In this document: piece after piece, positions 12,352 through 26,431 of the stretch
Position numbering within the stretch: position 1 is the first letter of the stretch
Layout of the letters: every line of letters begins with the position of its first letter
Source of the DNA: Rusavskia elegans
Lineage: Eukaryota > Ascomycota > Lecanoromycetes > Teloschistales > Teloschistaceae
DNA: 64,000 nucleotides
Assembly (NCBI GenBank): GCA_011316305.1
Contig: SAUG01000168.1
Location: 1-64,000 of the forward strand
Reading direction: 5' to 3'
Made by a program: the position numbers and the translations under genes
The notes under the pieces: generated by a model
Database searches by the model: none
What the model saw: only the letters and a program-made list of their open reading frames with translations
Told to the model about the DNA's origin: nothing

Positions 12352-12961
12352 TGTGGAATGTTGCGTCTTCATGAATCGATAGCCGTGTATCATTATGTAC
12401 TACCACGACATCGATCTAATTCAATTTTCCTATATGATACCCAAGTTCCAGGTAAATCAACCCGTGGCTTGCAGCTATAAACTCGCTGTATTCATGCACG
12501 CGCGGCACCTTCCATGACAACAGAAAAAGGTAGTTGTCCGGTCAGCATTACGTTGGAAGACCGTCGTCAGGGTGATATGAACATTGCTGGAGGAACGCCG
12601 AGTGCTGCAGAAAACTTGTCGAACAGCGAGAACTGCTGCAGAGCGAATTCGTGTTCCAGGACTAGTCGAAGTCCGGCGTTTCCTCAAATTCGTGGAAGAC
12701 GTTGGGAAGGTGCTTCCGAAAACCTAGGCAGCAAGATTATGATACTGTTTGATCTTCAGCGACGTTGATTCGACGTTGGCCCATAGTCTCACAGTCTATG
12801 ATATCACTTGATATAACGATTTCTCGGACAAAGGTACTTCACACAGGGAAATACATCCATCATGTCACGTGAGCGGGAGAATCTCCGTAGCGGTTCATGA
12901 CGAGATCAATGAAAATCATGATCTTTGAACACCCATAGCGCACAGATGCCACTCTCGATCA
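12352..12961. other. Intergenic region, no gene seen
   Basis: A 610-bp gap between the end of ERD2 and the next plus-strand gene. Short frames of 70-84 codons on both strands (around 12475-12768) overlap each other, lack splice-supported extensions and resemble nothing known to me. Confidence 0.5.
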
Positions 12962-13989
12962 ATGACCAATAAGCCGATGAAGGCGGATCTCATATCAACT
13001 TTCTTCTACACCCTTCGGCGTCTTCCAAGGGCAACGGCCAGCTTGCGTATAACGGCCCTGTCCGCCTCTCGCTGTATTGCGACCTCTTCAAGCAATCAGC
13101 TAGCTCAGGTCCCCACAGAGCGAAACGGTGCTCCTCAACTATGGTTCTATTCATCCTCCCCGCTTCACTCCACAAGCACCGCTGGGATTGCCGCACAAGG
13201 ACTGGGAGCTGACGAGCGGACGTTAAAGCTTGGGAAAAGTAAGCCTCATCACCCGCTTTCATGATTCTTTCTTCCAGATAGCATACTGTTGACGCAGGTC
13301 GCATAGCCCTTCGCCTCCTCCAGACCCGTCTCCCTACTCTCCTCACTTCGCCTTTGCCACCCGAGATCCTTTCACCCCAGATCAAACTCCACCTGTTTCC
13401 TTCCACTCATCCACACCTCCCTACCGTCTCCGGCCGCGTCGCCTACCATGCCGCACTCTGGTCAGCACCGGTGGCGTGGGGTCGAGTCCCCATTGTGGGC
13501 AATGTCAAATTGGTCATAACCTCTGAACGCGTCGTCAGATGCGGTCCTTCAGGGCACTCCGAACGCTCTTCCTTTAGCACATCTCCCCCAAAGCAACAGA
13601 ACGAACGACTCATCGTCCGCTGGAAGACTTCATCGTCGCGCTCGGAACCAGACAGCCCCTCATCAGCCAGAAGCACGAAAGCGCTATATCGTGGCATCGG
13701 ACCGCGGGAACAAGTTAACCGATTTACGGAGTGGTTGTCTAACCCTACGAGTCTGGGAAAGCAGGCGGAAGAATTTTGCGGCATGTTCATTTTCGAATTC
13801 GACGAGGAGGGAAGAATCGTGGCCCATACGATCGAACATGCAGAGGAAAGCGGCAGCGCTGAAAAAGCCAGCAGGGTGGTCAATTTGACGGATTGGTTGA
13901 TTGGGAGGGCGAGGGCAAGAAGAGAGAAGACGCCGGAGTTTGTTTGGTTGGTTGATGGTCAGAAGAGGCAAGAGGAAAGTAGGAGATGA
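12962..13989 (+). CDS. Predicted mitochondrial protein of unknown function
   Basis: Two exons (12962-13238, 13298-13989), joined by a 59-nt GTAAGC...GCAG intron, encode 322 aa. The N-terminus is rich in Arg, Ser, Ala and Thr with no acidic run between residues 8 and 50 (RRLPRATASLRITALSASR), a typical mitochondrial presequence. The middle is polar. The conserved-looking core near residues 215-275 contains VNRFTEWL and FCGMFIFEFDEEGRI followed by HTIEHAEES, which has the style of a compact alpha/beta domain. A basic tail ends the protein. I do not recognise the family. A start at the internal Met6 is equally possible. Confidence 0.7.
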
Positions 13990-14488
13990 GGACATTGCGA
14001 GATGTGTTACCCACATCGGTCCCACAGGGGCTGGCCGGCTGAGCTCACCTGGCAGTGACTGTTGGTTGTGACACGGGAGAAGCAGGCACAGGTGATTACG
14101 ATGCCGCGACGTATGCACACACATTATATGATACTCATCTCCCATTCTGGTACATATATGAGAACCGATGATACAAATTCTTCGCGAGAACAGTTGAGAT
14201 TTTCAATGTTCCTAAATAGACCAAAAACTTTCTTCATAGTACCTGTGATCATTCGGCTCGGCTATGGTTGATGCCCTGAATACCTTAGTGTGTTGCGAGC
14301 TGGTCGCGCAACAAAGAGCCAGGAGGGCCGAAAGATGACGTGATTTGGTGAATGAGACATTCTTGGTGGAACGACCCCACCAAACAATGATTGGCTAGAG
14401 CAAGAGGTACGCTTTGCTAGAAAACAAATCTGACGCCATTCGACCGACCATTCAACGAATATCGAAAGCCAGAGCCCATCCAATCAAC
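13990..14488. other. Convergent 3' intergenic region
   Basis: A 499-bp stretch between two genes that end toward each other (the mitochondrial protein on plus and Rab11 on minus). It should hold both transcript ends. No coding frame or repeat is supported. Confidence 0.5.
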
Positions 14489-15363
14489 CTAGCAGCATTT
14501 TCCTGAAGGCTTTTCCGTGTCCGCCGACTTGCTAATTTCCAGCACCTTCCGCTCTAGATTTGGGTTTTGGCCAGCTTCGCCGTTGTCGAGAGCTTTACTT
14601 GAGACGATGCGGTAAATTTCTACATCCAAATCAGCCTGACATCGTCCAAGAAGACTAAGAACTGAAGACCTGTCAAGATGTTCTGGAAAGCGAGCTCGAC
14701 ATTGCTTGCATCGAGAGCTGAAGTCTCAATGAATGACAGGTTGTTCTCGCCTGCTCAGTCAGCTCCTCGAACGAATGATCGGGCATGGACGGTCGACGTA
14801 CTGGCAAATTGTTTTGCTTCTTCTGTCGGTACAGCCCTCAGATGCCTCAAATCGCTCTTGTTCCCCACCAGCATGATTACAATGTTGGCATCAGCATGGT
14901 CCCTGAGTTCTTTCAACCACCTCTGGACGTTCTCGTATGTTTGGTGTTTGCTGATGTCGTAGACTAGTAGCGCTCCGACAGCGCCTCTGTAGTACGCCGA
15001 TGTGATCGCTCGATACCGCTCCTGTCCCGCGGTGTCCCAGATCTGGGCCTTGATGGTCTTGGCGTCTACTTGGATGGAGCGGGTTGCGAATTCGACGCCG
15101 ATGGTTGATTTGGAGTCGAGATTGAATTCGTTACGGGTGAATCGACTGAGCAGGTTGGACTTCCCAACACCGCTGTCTCCTATCAAGACCACTGAAGCGT
15201 TGTACGTTAGTTAGGCAGCGATGCTGAATGTCCGAGTGCTGCTCCCAACGGTAGAAGCAGTTTAGAACTACCTTTGAACAGGAACTGTTGAAGTTATTGT
15301 TAACGAACAAGACTCTCGGCGATTGCCTGTGTTGGCACTCACATCGTATTCGTCATTCGCCAT
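14489..15363 (-). CDS. Rab11-family GTPase (Ypt31/Ypt3 type)
   Basis: Five exons (15363-15343, 15284-15272, 15191-14802, 14750-14670, 14619-14489) encode 211 aa. The second exon is only 13 nt. Rab11/Ypt31 GTPases drive exit from the late Golgi and recycling endosomes to the growing tip. All nucleotide-binding motifs are intact: GDSGVGKS (16-23), switch I Thr41 in STIGVEF, WDTAGQE (63-69), NKSD (122-125) and TSALDASN (151-158). The sequence [20 protein letters not shown] in the switch region fits the Rab11 subfamily. The protein ends in Cys-Cys, the double geranylgeranylation signal. The start MANDEYD lies in its own short exon. Confidence 0.95.
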
Positions 15364-16242
15364 GTCGGGAGTAATAAGCTTTCGGTGAAGGTCTAGAGCT
15401 CTTAAGACTCTCCGTCAACTGTCTTGTACCAACTATCCTGATGAATTCAGAGTTTATGAGAAAGTCTTGATGCTTGCTCTCAAAGGCTCGTGTTGAACTG
15501 TTGATTTTGTTTAAGCTGGTAACAACGACCTGAGGTTCCTGACGGCAAGTTTGACGGACAAAGCCGTGGGCGGCGGCTGCTAAAACAAGACCCTTGCAGC
15601 GCGGCTAACATGTCAACGCCGGCTATTCTGATACCTTAGCTGTTTCAGAGTGGGTGCTGGAGATTGATACGATTGCCTGTCTTCGCTTATTACTGTCGAG
15701 TCCAGACTCACACGAAAGTCTTGTCTCGCGTGTGACACCGGCAATACATTCCAAAAAAGCCATCTCCTGTGAATGCTACCTGATTAGTGGCCTCGCTGCT
15801 TCTCAATTCTCGCTCGTCTCCTTGGACTTGCTTGGATCCCGCATTCGCTTGTGTTCATTATGAATCACAGATACGACTGAGAAATGCTCAGTTAACGCAG
15901 CAATGCCAAGCAGACTCGAATGAGACGCAAATCGTTGGACCCAGACACCTTGTCCATAAAACAGGAAATCTACTTGCTCTTTCATTCCATTAAGACACTG
16001 CGCACTCAAAGTGAATGCTCTTTTGAAGCTGTCAACCCCCGCTGTACGTTCTTTTTTGTCTTGAAGAACCCAGTAGTCACGAATATGTTTTCCAATTCCG
16101 GAGCTTGGTCATTCTTCAAAGAGACTCAAAGCTCCGATTTACCCCAATTGGGCCAAAGAGGTGGAGGGATCTAAATTTTTCTTCTTGCGAGGCCCACTCC
16201 CTGGGTAGAACAAGGATCTGGCCAATAGTTGCCCCTACAAAA
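15364..16242. promoter_or_regulatory. Divergent intergenic region, Rab11 and chromodomain gene
   Basis: An 879-bp region between the start of Rab11 (minus) and the start of the chromodomain gene (plus). The frame of the latter is open upstream to 16105, but the residues there are not conserved-looking. The ATG at 16243, preceded by CAAAA, is the better start. No other gene is supported. Confidence 0.5.
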
Positions 16243-19200
16243 ATGGCACGTGGAGACGTCGACTGGGGAGCCTCAGACTCGAGCGACGATGAAACAGTAT
16301 CATTGACGTCGACGGTATTCAGCGAAGAGAAGGATGAGCCATACAACCTGGAAGCAGTCCTCGCGGAACGAACTTTTGAGGATGGTAAGAAAAGATACCT
16401 CGTCAAGTGGGAAGGCTATCCCCATTATCGAAATAGCTGGGAAAAGAAGAAGCATTTTCAATTCGAGCAGACTTTGTTGGACTGGAGGGATCAGAAGATG
16501 CAGTTCACGAGGGGTCGTGCTAAACCTTTCGATGTCGATGCTTGGGAGCGTGAGGTCGAGCGGATTCGTGAAGCCACCGAGAAACGAAGGGCCCGTCGGC
16601 GAGAAAAGAAGATTTCCATGGGTATCTCTGTAGACAATCGTGAGGAGATTGAGCCGAATTCGCCTGAGCCTTTTTCCTCTTCCGATGATTCGTCTAACGA
16701 GTCCTCAAGTGACGCATCGGATGGGGCTGCTGGACCGGATCTCCAGTCTAGAGCTGAAAGCCCAGTCTGGACGCCTAGAGAGGAGACTACTTTACTGGAA
16801 GCATTGCAGAGTCTGAAGGAGCCACATTGGGATGCGGTTCTGGAACTGTACGGTCCGTTGGGGACCATAAACCAAGCATTGCAGCAAAGGACAAAAGAAG
16901 CTCTTCGCAGAAAGGCAGTTGCGTTGAAGAAAGATTTCGATGCTAGCGGGAAAGAATTCCCAATTCCAGTACATATCAACGACCCGTTGAGTGATAGATC
17001 ATTAACTATTTCGACTAGCTCCGGTCGCAAAATTGAAAGAAAACCAACATCCTGGGATGAGCCTAGGCCCGAGCTGGTAGAATCCTTGAAGAGTGTTGGC
17101 AAGCCAGTTAGCGGTAGTGTGAGTAAAGCAGGCCACGTATCCGAATCTGCTTCTCGTAAAAGGAAATCAGACCATCGAGTATCTCAGCGGACCAGAAATC
17201 CAGAACAATTAAGAGTAACAATACCAGCACCTACGAACAAGACCTTAGAAGTTAGGAGTGCAACAACAGCACTCAAAAGCGCGGCGAACATGAAGAGCCC
17301 TGCCTCCGCGGCTCCCTGGCTGCCGAATGGTCTAGATACGGAGAGGCCCACTCAGCTTGGCACTCTGGGGCGAGGACCGGCAAGGAAAGGATTTCCTGGA
17401 TCAAAACGGGCGCCAATTCAACAAGTCAACGTGATGGGGAACTGGGGAGCACCACCGAGTAAACGACGCAAATCGAGGTATGAAATGAAAGATCCTACAG
17501 ACCCAAGGGCCAAAAATCCCAGCAAGTTCAAGAAGTTCTCTACACAGCGAAAGTACGAATTGGCAGCACGTTTTGAGCGTACACCAGATGTCAATAGTCT
17601 GACGTTCGTCGATTTGAAGGATGGCAAGGCACTTCCTAAGCCGCCGGCATCCGTTGTTCGAAAGCCGCTAGAAAAGACACCATTTCAGATGCTCCAAGAG
17701 AGCATAAAGAATAAGCAAGATAAGGCATCACCCCTATCTGATGATACACCACAATCAATGATTGAGGTCACTTCAACAACAGAAAGCTACATCAGCAAAC
17801 CCGGGCCTTCCAAGTCGGACAGCAACCCTGCGAATGCTCTCGAGGCCGCAAACGCACCTGCAGAGTCGACTGCGCCGATACGTCAGACTTCCCTTCCGAT
17901 TGAAACCTATGTACAGCGTAAACCTAGTTCTCCGCAGTCATTTGCAGCACCGGTGGCCGTGATGGGCTTTTGCAAAGATCAAAGCCAAAGTGCGACTTCC
18001 CTTGAACGCCGCCAGACATTCCCCCTCGTCAGTAGTGATACGACCCCAGGGAATGAAAAGTCACGCAAAACTGCTCTCCATGTAAATGAAGGTGTCATCC
18101 GCCAAGCAAGTATCAGTTCGCTCCAGCAGACAGAAGGGAGAACAAAGATCGATATTGATGCTGGCAGCAAGATACATAACAACATTGAAAACAGCGATGC
18201 GCAACGGCAGAAACTATCTATGCCTCTGCCCCGGAAGCTATTGCAAAGCCAGACGCAAAGTCGCGCTACGACGACGAATAACGAGGCTCTGGTACCAGTT
18301 GCGGAACTTCGACCCAATATCCCCTGCCTCCAGCCGCTAGAAGATGGCTACGCATTGTTCCCATTCGATTTCGTTGGACCTGCTGTTGACAATGATAAAA
18401 CTCTTCGGCATACAGACGTGATCGCTGAGATTTTAACAGGCCCAGTAGGCGAGAGTACTGGGGCGGTGATTTTCAGAGGTCTTGAGAACCCTCATCTTAA
18501 GTCGCTATTTCTTAACATTCGCGTGCCGCCTAGACAGATGCATGTAAAGTGCGAGACCATGTGCACGGCGGGCGAGTATGCAACTTTTTTTCATGTATGT
18601 GAGACGTACTCTTCAACCTAGTTTCGATTAACCACGTGCTAGGCTCAACCCAGATATCTTGGTTCTGGCTGGATTGTCCCGTTCCCACAAGCTATCGAAG
18701 ATGTCGACAAAGTCAGCAGAATTCTTGCGGAGCATGCGTCAGGAGCCCTTTTTTTCGCTGAGAGGTTCTCTCTTTTGATCTACCCTACTCGATGCTTTGC
18801 CTGGCGTTTCCTGGACACAGGATTCGTGTGCAATCCCTCTCCAGAGGCTAAGCTGCGTTTCGCAATGTTTACACCCCAGCCGCAGCTGCACAAGCATAAT
18901 AACATCGGCGGTACTGCAATGGACCTTGTCTCGCTCTCGACTGGCGTACATATTCTGCACATCAACAGAGTCTTTCAAACTCACTTCGGTATGGATTTCA
19001 GCCGAATCGGTGCACGCTCGACCGACAAAGATATAAGAAAGACGCGGTCTACAGACACGTATTTCCTGCTTTTCCCTCATGCTGCACGGGAGGATTGTAA
19101 TTTATTTATACAATGGATCCAAGCAAATAGCACTGCTGCAACTATTTACAGGCATGAAGATCGGGGCGCTTGGGACCACTTTTGGAAATCGGTTGAGAAT

Positions 19201-20160
19201 GGTGTAATCATTGTACGTGCTAACATAAAGTACGTTACTCTTTGCTAATCTTGCCTATAGTGTCACGCTTCATTTTACGAGTACTGGGCAATGCCGTACC
19301 TGTCGTATGTTCTCAAGAAGCCCATCAGTATGTTCAATTTTAGCACAGAGCCTATGTCCCGTGATGCACCAGACACGCACTTCGTCCGACTTTTTCCGGC
19401 GGGCCAAGTTATCCTACTTACTGATTCACTGTTCTTATACCGACCCATGGAAGCAGCCCGAATACTAGCGTGGTTCCGTCTGTTTGCATTGCCAACCAAG
19501 CCTTCTGGAACTTGGAAAGTCTGTACCAGGCCTGCAATTCGCGATTGGCTTCTAAGCCTTCAAGAACGATGGCTTTACCCGCACGGCGAAGGCTTTGTTA
19601 GGTGCTACGGCGAGATCATGCGGCTTTTACCAAATGATCTGACGAAGGAATGGGACCGCGAGGCGCCAAAAATGGCTGCGCCTGTTGTTTGCATGAGCGA
19701 TAGTGGCAGCGACTTCGATCAGACTTTGGGAACCTCTGAAGACCTCAATCCTCAAGAGACTATGAAGAATGATATTGCTTTGGTGAATTGGTTTGCGGGG
19801 TGGGCGATGACGCAGCAAGAGAAGTTTCGGCGATTTCACGTCGTTACTGGAAGAGAGGAGGAAAGCGACCAGCATAGAAAGCTCAAGGAGTCGGCGAGGA
19901 AGTATAACCACGTGGGCATCATGAGTCTTGAGAAATTTGAGAATAGTCTCAAGATGTGGGATTGGGCAAGGATAGAGCAAGAGGATGAAAAAAGAAGAGA
20001 GGAAGCTGCAAAGGCAGATGAGGAGCTTAGGCAGGAGACTACTGGGAAAGAGCAGTCGCCGGATTTACCTGATTACGAAGATGAGGATATGCCCAATACG
20101 AAACCGGCAGAGGAGGAAAGCCTTTTTCTACCGATGGACCTCAGTGCATCAACCCACTAG
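16243..20160 (+). CDS. Large chromodomain protein (heterochromatin-associated candidate)
   Basis: Three exons (16243-18605, 18654-19212, 19261-20160), with two 48-nt introns, encode 1273 aa. A chromodomain occupies about residues 32-85 (YNLEAVLAERTFEDGKKRYL, KWEGYP, NSWE). Tyr34, Trp56 and Tyr59 sit at the three methyl-lysine cage positions of HP1, so binding to methylated H3 tails is likely. A basic helix follows (EKRRARRREKK), then about 550 residues of disordered Ser/Pro-rich linker. The C-terminal 400 residues form a separate ordered domain (YLGSGWIVPFPQ, GVIICHASFYEYW, reconstituted over splices) shared, as far as I recall, with other large fungal chromodomain proteins. The tail is acidic. 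The first donor (GTACTC) is weak but is the only one that keeps phase with the next exon. Confidence 0.85.
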
Positions 20161-20580
20161 GCTACACAAAATTCTTTAGCTATCCGTCCATGATACAGGG
20201 GCCACGACACAGCTTAGCCACTCGAGCATGTTTAGCGAGCAGTCTCAAAACATCATCATGGCATAGCACGAGCGAGTAAAACAATTGGAAAAAGCAAGTA
20301 TATGTACGAACAACAAGAAAGGACTCTGCTTTCGAGAGAACCCCAATAGACAAACCCCATAATCGGCTAATGGCTAAGAGCTCTTGCCTACAGCAATGCC
20401 GGACCGATTTGCTGGAGTCAGTCAAAACACCGTCCGATGGAATTGCGCAAGTTGAGAAAACTTCTTGTTTGATAATACAACCAGTTCAAGGCTTCCGTGT
20501 CTATTGTCGCTTGCTTTATGGGCCTTTATCGGACCACAGTTGCTCGCGTTTCTTTCGATGCCCAATCCCTCCTAGCGGGT
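20161..20580. other. Convergent 3' intergenic region
   Basis: A 420-bp gap between the ends of the chromodomain gene (plus) and COX5 (minus). Only short frames are present. It presumably holds both polyadenylation regions. Confidence 0.5.
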
Positions 20581-21333
20581 CTAATCTCCATCTTCATCTG
20601 GCGGAGGTCCCTTCCGTGGTTTACTCTGTATCATGCCTTTGCCTGTGTAACCTTCGGATGATACACCGGTAATGGGTTCTGTTCTTTGCGCCTGAATGCA
20701 AAGAATCGTGCGTTAGCGAGACAGCATGCTTCTCCCGAGTTCAAATTGACGTTGAGAAAGCATTCGATGCTTGACTTACCTTGAGATACTCATTCGTCAT
20801 GGCTTGGTATTGTGCGTTCATTGTCTTTGGTGCGGGTCGTGACTGTGTACGGATGAGGAGGAAGAGGACTCCGGAGACGCCAAGACCGAGCATGGTGTAC
20901 CAGAAGATCTTCTTGCCTTCACCTGGGGGTGGAAGGGACCGGGGACCATGGGGACCGAATGCGATCCAGTATGCTACGCCGTCGAGAGAAATCAGTTCCC
21001 ACGTTTCAAGCGATAAGTCAAGTCAGTATCAGGTGACTACATACCAGCTTTCTTCTCTTGGAGAGTCATTTCATGCCAATTGACCTTCATCCGATCCCTC
21101 AGCGCCATCCATAGGTCTGCTTGTTGCTGTGGAGGCATCCCTTCCCATCGCTTCTCAATGCCTGCAAGCGTGGGGTTCGATATGGCGTGGATACCGGCAT
21201 GCCGTGTTTGGCCTTGGCGAGCCTCGAGTAGACTCGGTGCTGCAGGTAGATGCCAGGTGTTTGTCTGGATTCGTTGTGGATGTACTCGAAGGGGGGCAGA
21301 GCTGGGAGCAGCTCGTGGAAGTGATCGTAGCAT
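20581..21333 (-). CDS. COX5: Cytochrome c oxidase subunit V (mammalian subunit IV homologue)
   Basis: Three exons (21333-21045, 20973-20780, 20691-20581) encode 197 aa. This nuclear subunit of respiratory complex IV sits in the inner mitochondrial membrane with one helix. The first 50 residues or so form an Arg-rich presequence starting MLRSLPRAA. The mature part shows AISNPTLAGIEKRWEGMPPQ, the family's matrix-side signature, then YWIAFGPHGPRSLPPPGEGK, a transmembrane helix at about 120-138 (FWYTMLGLGVSGVLFLLI) and a C-terminal segment. An upstream in-frame Met at 21366 exists, but the presequence starting at 21333 is the natural one. The gene diverges from ATP2 over 336 bp. Confidence 0.94.
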
Positions 21334-21669
21334 GATCAAGGACGAACGCGACACTGCTTGGCCCAAGACACTAGCAGGAACGGAACAGAGTAGAGATCAT
21401 ACAGGTCCGAGCAGCTATTGCGATACAATTGAAGGATGTCGTCATGAAAACGGCGGTTGTTTGCTCCCTGCGTGGTGAAAATGAGGTCTTGAAGTTGAAG
21501 CTGCACTATTTTAGCTCGAGAGACTAGTCCCGAACAAAACTAGGCCCTGTGTGCGGTTGAACATAATTGGAACCTCCAACTGGAAGCTCCCATTCGGTTG
21601 TCCAGTCCTTTTCATCCACAACCTCCTCCTCTCCATTCCTCCTGCATCGCTCCCGTATATCAATCGTCA
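21334..21669. promoter_or_regulatory. Bidirectional promoter of COX5 and ATP2
   Basis: The 336 bp between the divergent start codons of two nuclear OXPHOS genes must serve both. CT-rich stretches lie just upstream of the ATP2 start (about 21600-21665), a common feature of strongly expressed fungal genes. No single factor site can be called with confidence. Confidence 0.55.
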
Positions 21670-23648
<1,979 letters not shown>

Positions 23649-24187
23649 GTCAGGGGCATGGATTCCGTTGCAAGGGAAAATGTACAGATAAGGAGGGATG
23701 AAAGGCAACGAAGGGTTGAACAGTAGTCTTCTCAATATGTAGCCTTTTTCTTCTCTACTATGGTCTTGAAAGCTAATGTTCGGGAGACTCAACGGCAGCA
23801 TGAAGTCTGTGTCCAATGCATGCCGCAACGAAGCGACTCATCGAGCGTGAACCAGTATGGTAGGTATGAAAGTGCTGCCACCCAGTGAACTCCCATACAT
23901 GACATGCAGTCAATTCGACTCATCAATGAAAGCACACAAGGTGCAACCGGGTTTATGGATTCCGTAGAATCGATTACGATCGCTGTTCGATAGAAATGAC
24001 AATAGAGGACTCTGTGACATTTCATATACTGAAAGGTCGCCCGATCATTTGTCGACATCACTTCATGTCTAAAGTATCTGCGAGAACTCAAGCTCCCAGT
24101 CAAATCATTGCGTAGCATTACATTGCTCAGAAACACCATCGTAAACTTCCATAACCAGGTTTGGCTGCCAAGATGCCCAACACGCTG
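23649..24187. other. Convergent 3' intergenic region
   Basis: A 539-bp gap between the ends of ATP2 (plus) and the ClpX gene (minus). Short opposing frames have no family resemblance. It is probably UTR sequence of both genes. Confidence 0.5.
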
Positions 24188-26236
24188 CTACATGACGCCT
24201 GCGGCCCGACTCTTCTCCCTATACTCCTCAAAACTTGTTGATTCCCCCTCCCCATCGTCTGTCCTTTCTTTGAGCTTATCCTCTTGGTTTACTCCTTTCT
24301 CTTCTTCCGCCTCTATCAGTTCTCGAAACCTCCCGCCCTGGCCCCTTGCAAAATAGAACGGCGCACACTCCTTCCTTGCAACCTCACCCGTCACGCACAC
24401 AAACTTGATACTACTCCCTGGGGCCTCGAAGTTGGTCTCCATCAGCAATCTTTCACAGCAGGTCCTCAAACCTCTTGCGCCCGTGCCCATGCCCAACGCA
24501 CTTTTCGCAATCTCCCTCAGACCTGAGGATGTGAAGTGAAGTTCTATCCCAGAGAGGGCGAATTGCCGGACATACTGTTTAATGATCGAATTACGAGGCT
24601 CGGTGAGAACACGTACGAGAGCGTCTTCATCCAGAGCCGACAAAGCAGCAGAGACAGGGATACGGCCAATGAGCTCCGGGATAAGGCCGTAGGATTGGAG
24701 GTCTATGGGTTCAAGCAGGTCGAGCGGATTCAGTTCTTTGACAGCCTGGGAGTCGGTGAAGAAGGGAAGGTGTTTCTCAAAAAGTGCGGCCTCGGGGGAG
24801 TTAATTTTGAGGTAGATGGTCTGGTCTTGGGTATTGCTTGGTTTGCCTGAAGAGGAGGATAGTGAGGAGGCGGAGCGGATGGGAGAGCCGAAGCCGATGC
24901 TGCCTTTGGCGATACGATTGAGGATGATCTTCTGGAGGCCGACGAAAGCGCCCGCGAAGACAAAAAGAATGTTGTCGGTGCGTACGTTGTAGATCTCTGT
25001 TTTAGCACCGCCAGCGGTCGAGGAGGTGCTGGCGGAGCCAGAGGAGGAATTTGGAGGGATGTTACCACCAGAAAGAGGGCTGTTGGTTGGATAAGTAGTG
25101 CCAGCAGCTGGACCGGGCATCTTGCCGGTGGAAGACTTATCGTGCTTGGCGTGGATCTGTAAAGTCGTGCCTTCAATCATTTTCAACAAAGCTTGCTGTA
25201 CGCCTTCACCACCAACGTCTTTCCCGTGGCTGACTTTGGCAGTGCTGATCTTGTCTATCTCATCCAGGCAGATAATGCCCCGCTCTGCTGCTGCCACATC
25301 GTAGTCTGCCGCTGCTAGAAGTCGTTGGACACATACATCGACGTCGTCACCAATATAGCCGGCTTGGGTGAACGAGGTGCAGTCGGACATGCTGAAAGGC
25401 ACGGCGAGGACACGGGCGAGAGTCTTGGCCATCAACGTCTTGCCGACACCAGAGGGCCCGAGTAAAAGGATGTTGGCTTTGTCAAGCGTCAAGGGCGAGG
25501 AATCGACCAGCGGCGGGTTGCCCAGCGAGGGTGACGGGGCATGAAGTGGAACCGCCGCCTGATGGCCGGGATATTCATCCTGCACTGGATGTGTATGCAT
25601 GCCTTCTCTCCGTAGCCGTTGATGCATCAGTTCCTCCTCTTCGTCTTCCAACCTTTGCGCCTCTCGTATCCTCTGATAGTGGTTGTAGACCGCGACACTA
25701 AGCACCTTCTTCGCCCGCTCTTGGCCGACGACAAATTGATCCAAATGTTGCTTCAGTGTTTTTGGCGTCAAGGCTGGGGCCCCTAATATCGAAGCATCTC
25801 CGAGAGGTCCCGATGTTTTTTCCCCGGGCTCGTAGCTACCAGTGAATGGCTGGGTGGTGAAATCCGAGCGGCGAAACTGAGACGAAGAACATCTTGAAGG
25901 CGCTTTGCTTAGTAGACAGCAGATGGTATAGAAAGCCACATAGGATCGTCGTACTCGCGGATAGACGTCGATGGAGAGAAGGCTTGCAGGTAGGTGATAT
26001 TTGGAAGCCATGATGTTTGGTAGCAAAGACCCTGAGAGACTGGAAAGGCGCTCATCTTCGGTGTTGATGATAGTATTCCAATACACAGTGTTCTTGACGC
26101 ACTGGCTCAAGCCTGGGGCAAGCGTTTTGGGCAACGAATGCCATGCTGAGGGGCATTTTTGTCGACGAAGTACTCGTGTGCCATCGGTGATCGGAATTAC
26201 AGGAGCAGCAGCAGGGATGAATGCAGAATGCTGCAT
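24188..26236 (-). CDS. Mitochondrial ClpX-type AAA+ unfoldase
   Basis: An intronless frame of 682 codons. ClpX hexamers unfold proteins in the matrix, alone or with the ClpP peptidase. Visible motifs: Walker A GPSGVGKT (260-267), pore loop GYIG (293-296, usually GYVG), Walker B IICLDEID (321-328), EGVQQALLKMIEGT (344-357), and GLIPELIGRIPV with its arginine. A Gly/Ser/Pro-rich insertion of about 45 residues (about 365-410) and a Ser-rich one after 450 separate conserved blocks. The N-terminal four-cysteine zinc domain of bacterial ClpX is absent. An IGF tripeptide (447-449) lies where ClpX docks on ClpP. Met76 (26011) has a better initiation context and is followed by a presequence-like stretch, so it may be the true start. 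Confidence 0.93.
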   Translation of the reverse strand: MQHSAFIPAAAPVIPITDGTRVLRRQKCPSAWHSLPKTLAPGLSQCVKNTVYWNTIINTEDERLSSLSGSLLPNIMASKYHLPASLLSIDVYPRVRRSYVAFYTICCLLSKAPSRCSSSQFRRSDFTTQPFTGSYEPGEKTSGPLGDASILGAPALTPKTLKQHLDQFVVGQERAKKVLSVAVYNHYQRIREAQRLEDEEEELMHQRLRREGMHTHPVQDEYPGHQAAVPLHAPSPSLGNPPLVDSSPLTLDKANILLLGPSGVGKTLMAKTLARVLAVPFSMSDCTSFTQAGYIGDDVDVCVQRLLAAADYDVAAAERGIICLDEIDKISTAKVSHGKDVGGEGVQQALLKMIEGTTLQIHAKHDKSSTGKMPGPAAGTTYPTNSPLSGGNIPPNSSSGSASTSSTAGGAKTEIYNVRTDNILFVFAGAFVGLQKIILNRIAKGSIGFGSPIRSASSLSSSSGKPSNTQDQTIYLKINSPEAALFEKHLPFFTDSQAVKELNPLDLLEPIDLQSYGLIPELIGRIPVSAALSALDEDALVRVLTEPRNSIIKQYVRQFALSGIELHFTSSGLREIAKSALGMGTGARGLRTCCERLLMETNFEAPGSSIKFVCVTGEVARKECAPFYFARGQGGRFRELIEAEEEKGVNQEDKLKERTDDGEGESTSFEEYREKSRAAGVM

Positions 26237-26431
26237 TGATGATCAACCGCTAGTGATGCACGATGACATACGAGCCTCTTTCATCTTTTTTGGTCCGAGC
26301 TTTCTTTACATCGAGGGGCAGCAGAGAAACCCCACCTAACGAAATTTGTCGATGCTTTCACCGACGGGCCACCAGAGATTACCCACAAACTTAATTCTGC
26401 CCAGCCAGAAGTTTGGTCTCCAAACTAAACG
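26237..26431. promoter_or_regulatory. Short divergent promoter, ClpX and branching enzyme
   Basis: Only 195 bp separate the farthest ClpX start from the branching-enzyme ATG (420 bp if ClpX starts at 26011). The two transcripts must share promoter DNA or overlap at their 5' ends. Confidence 0.5.
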
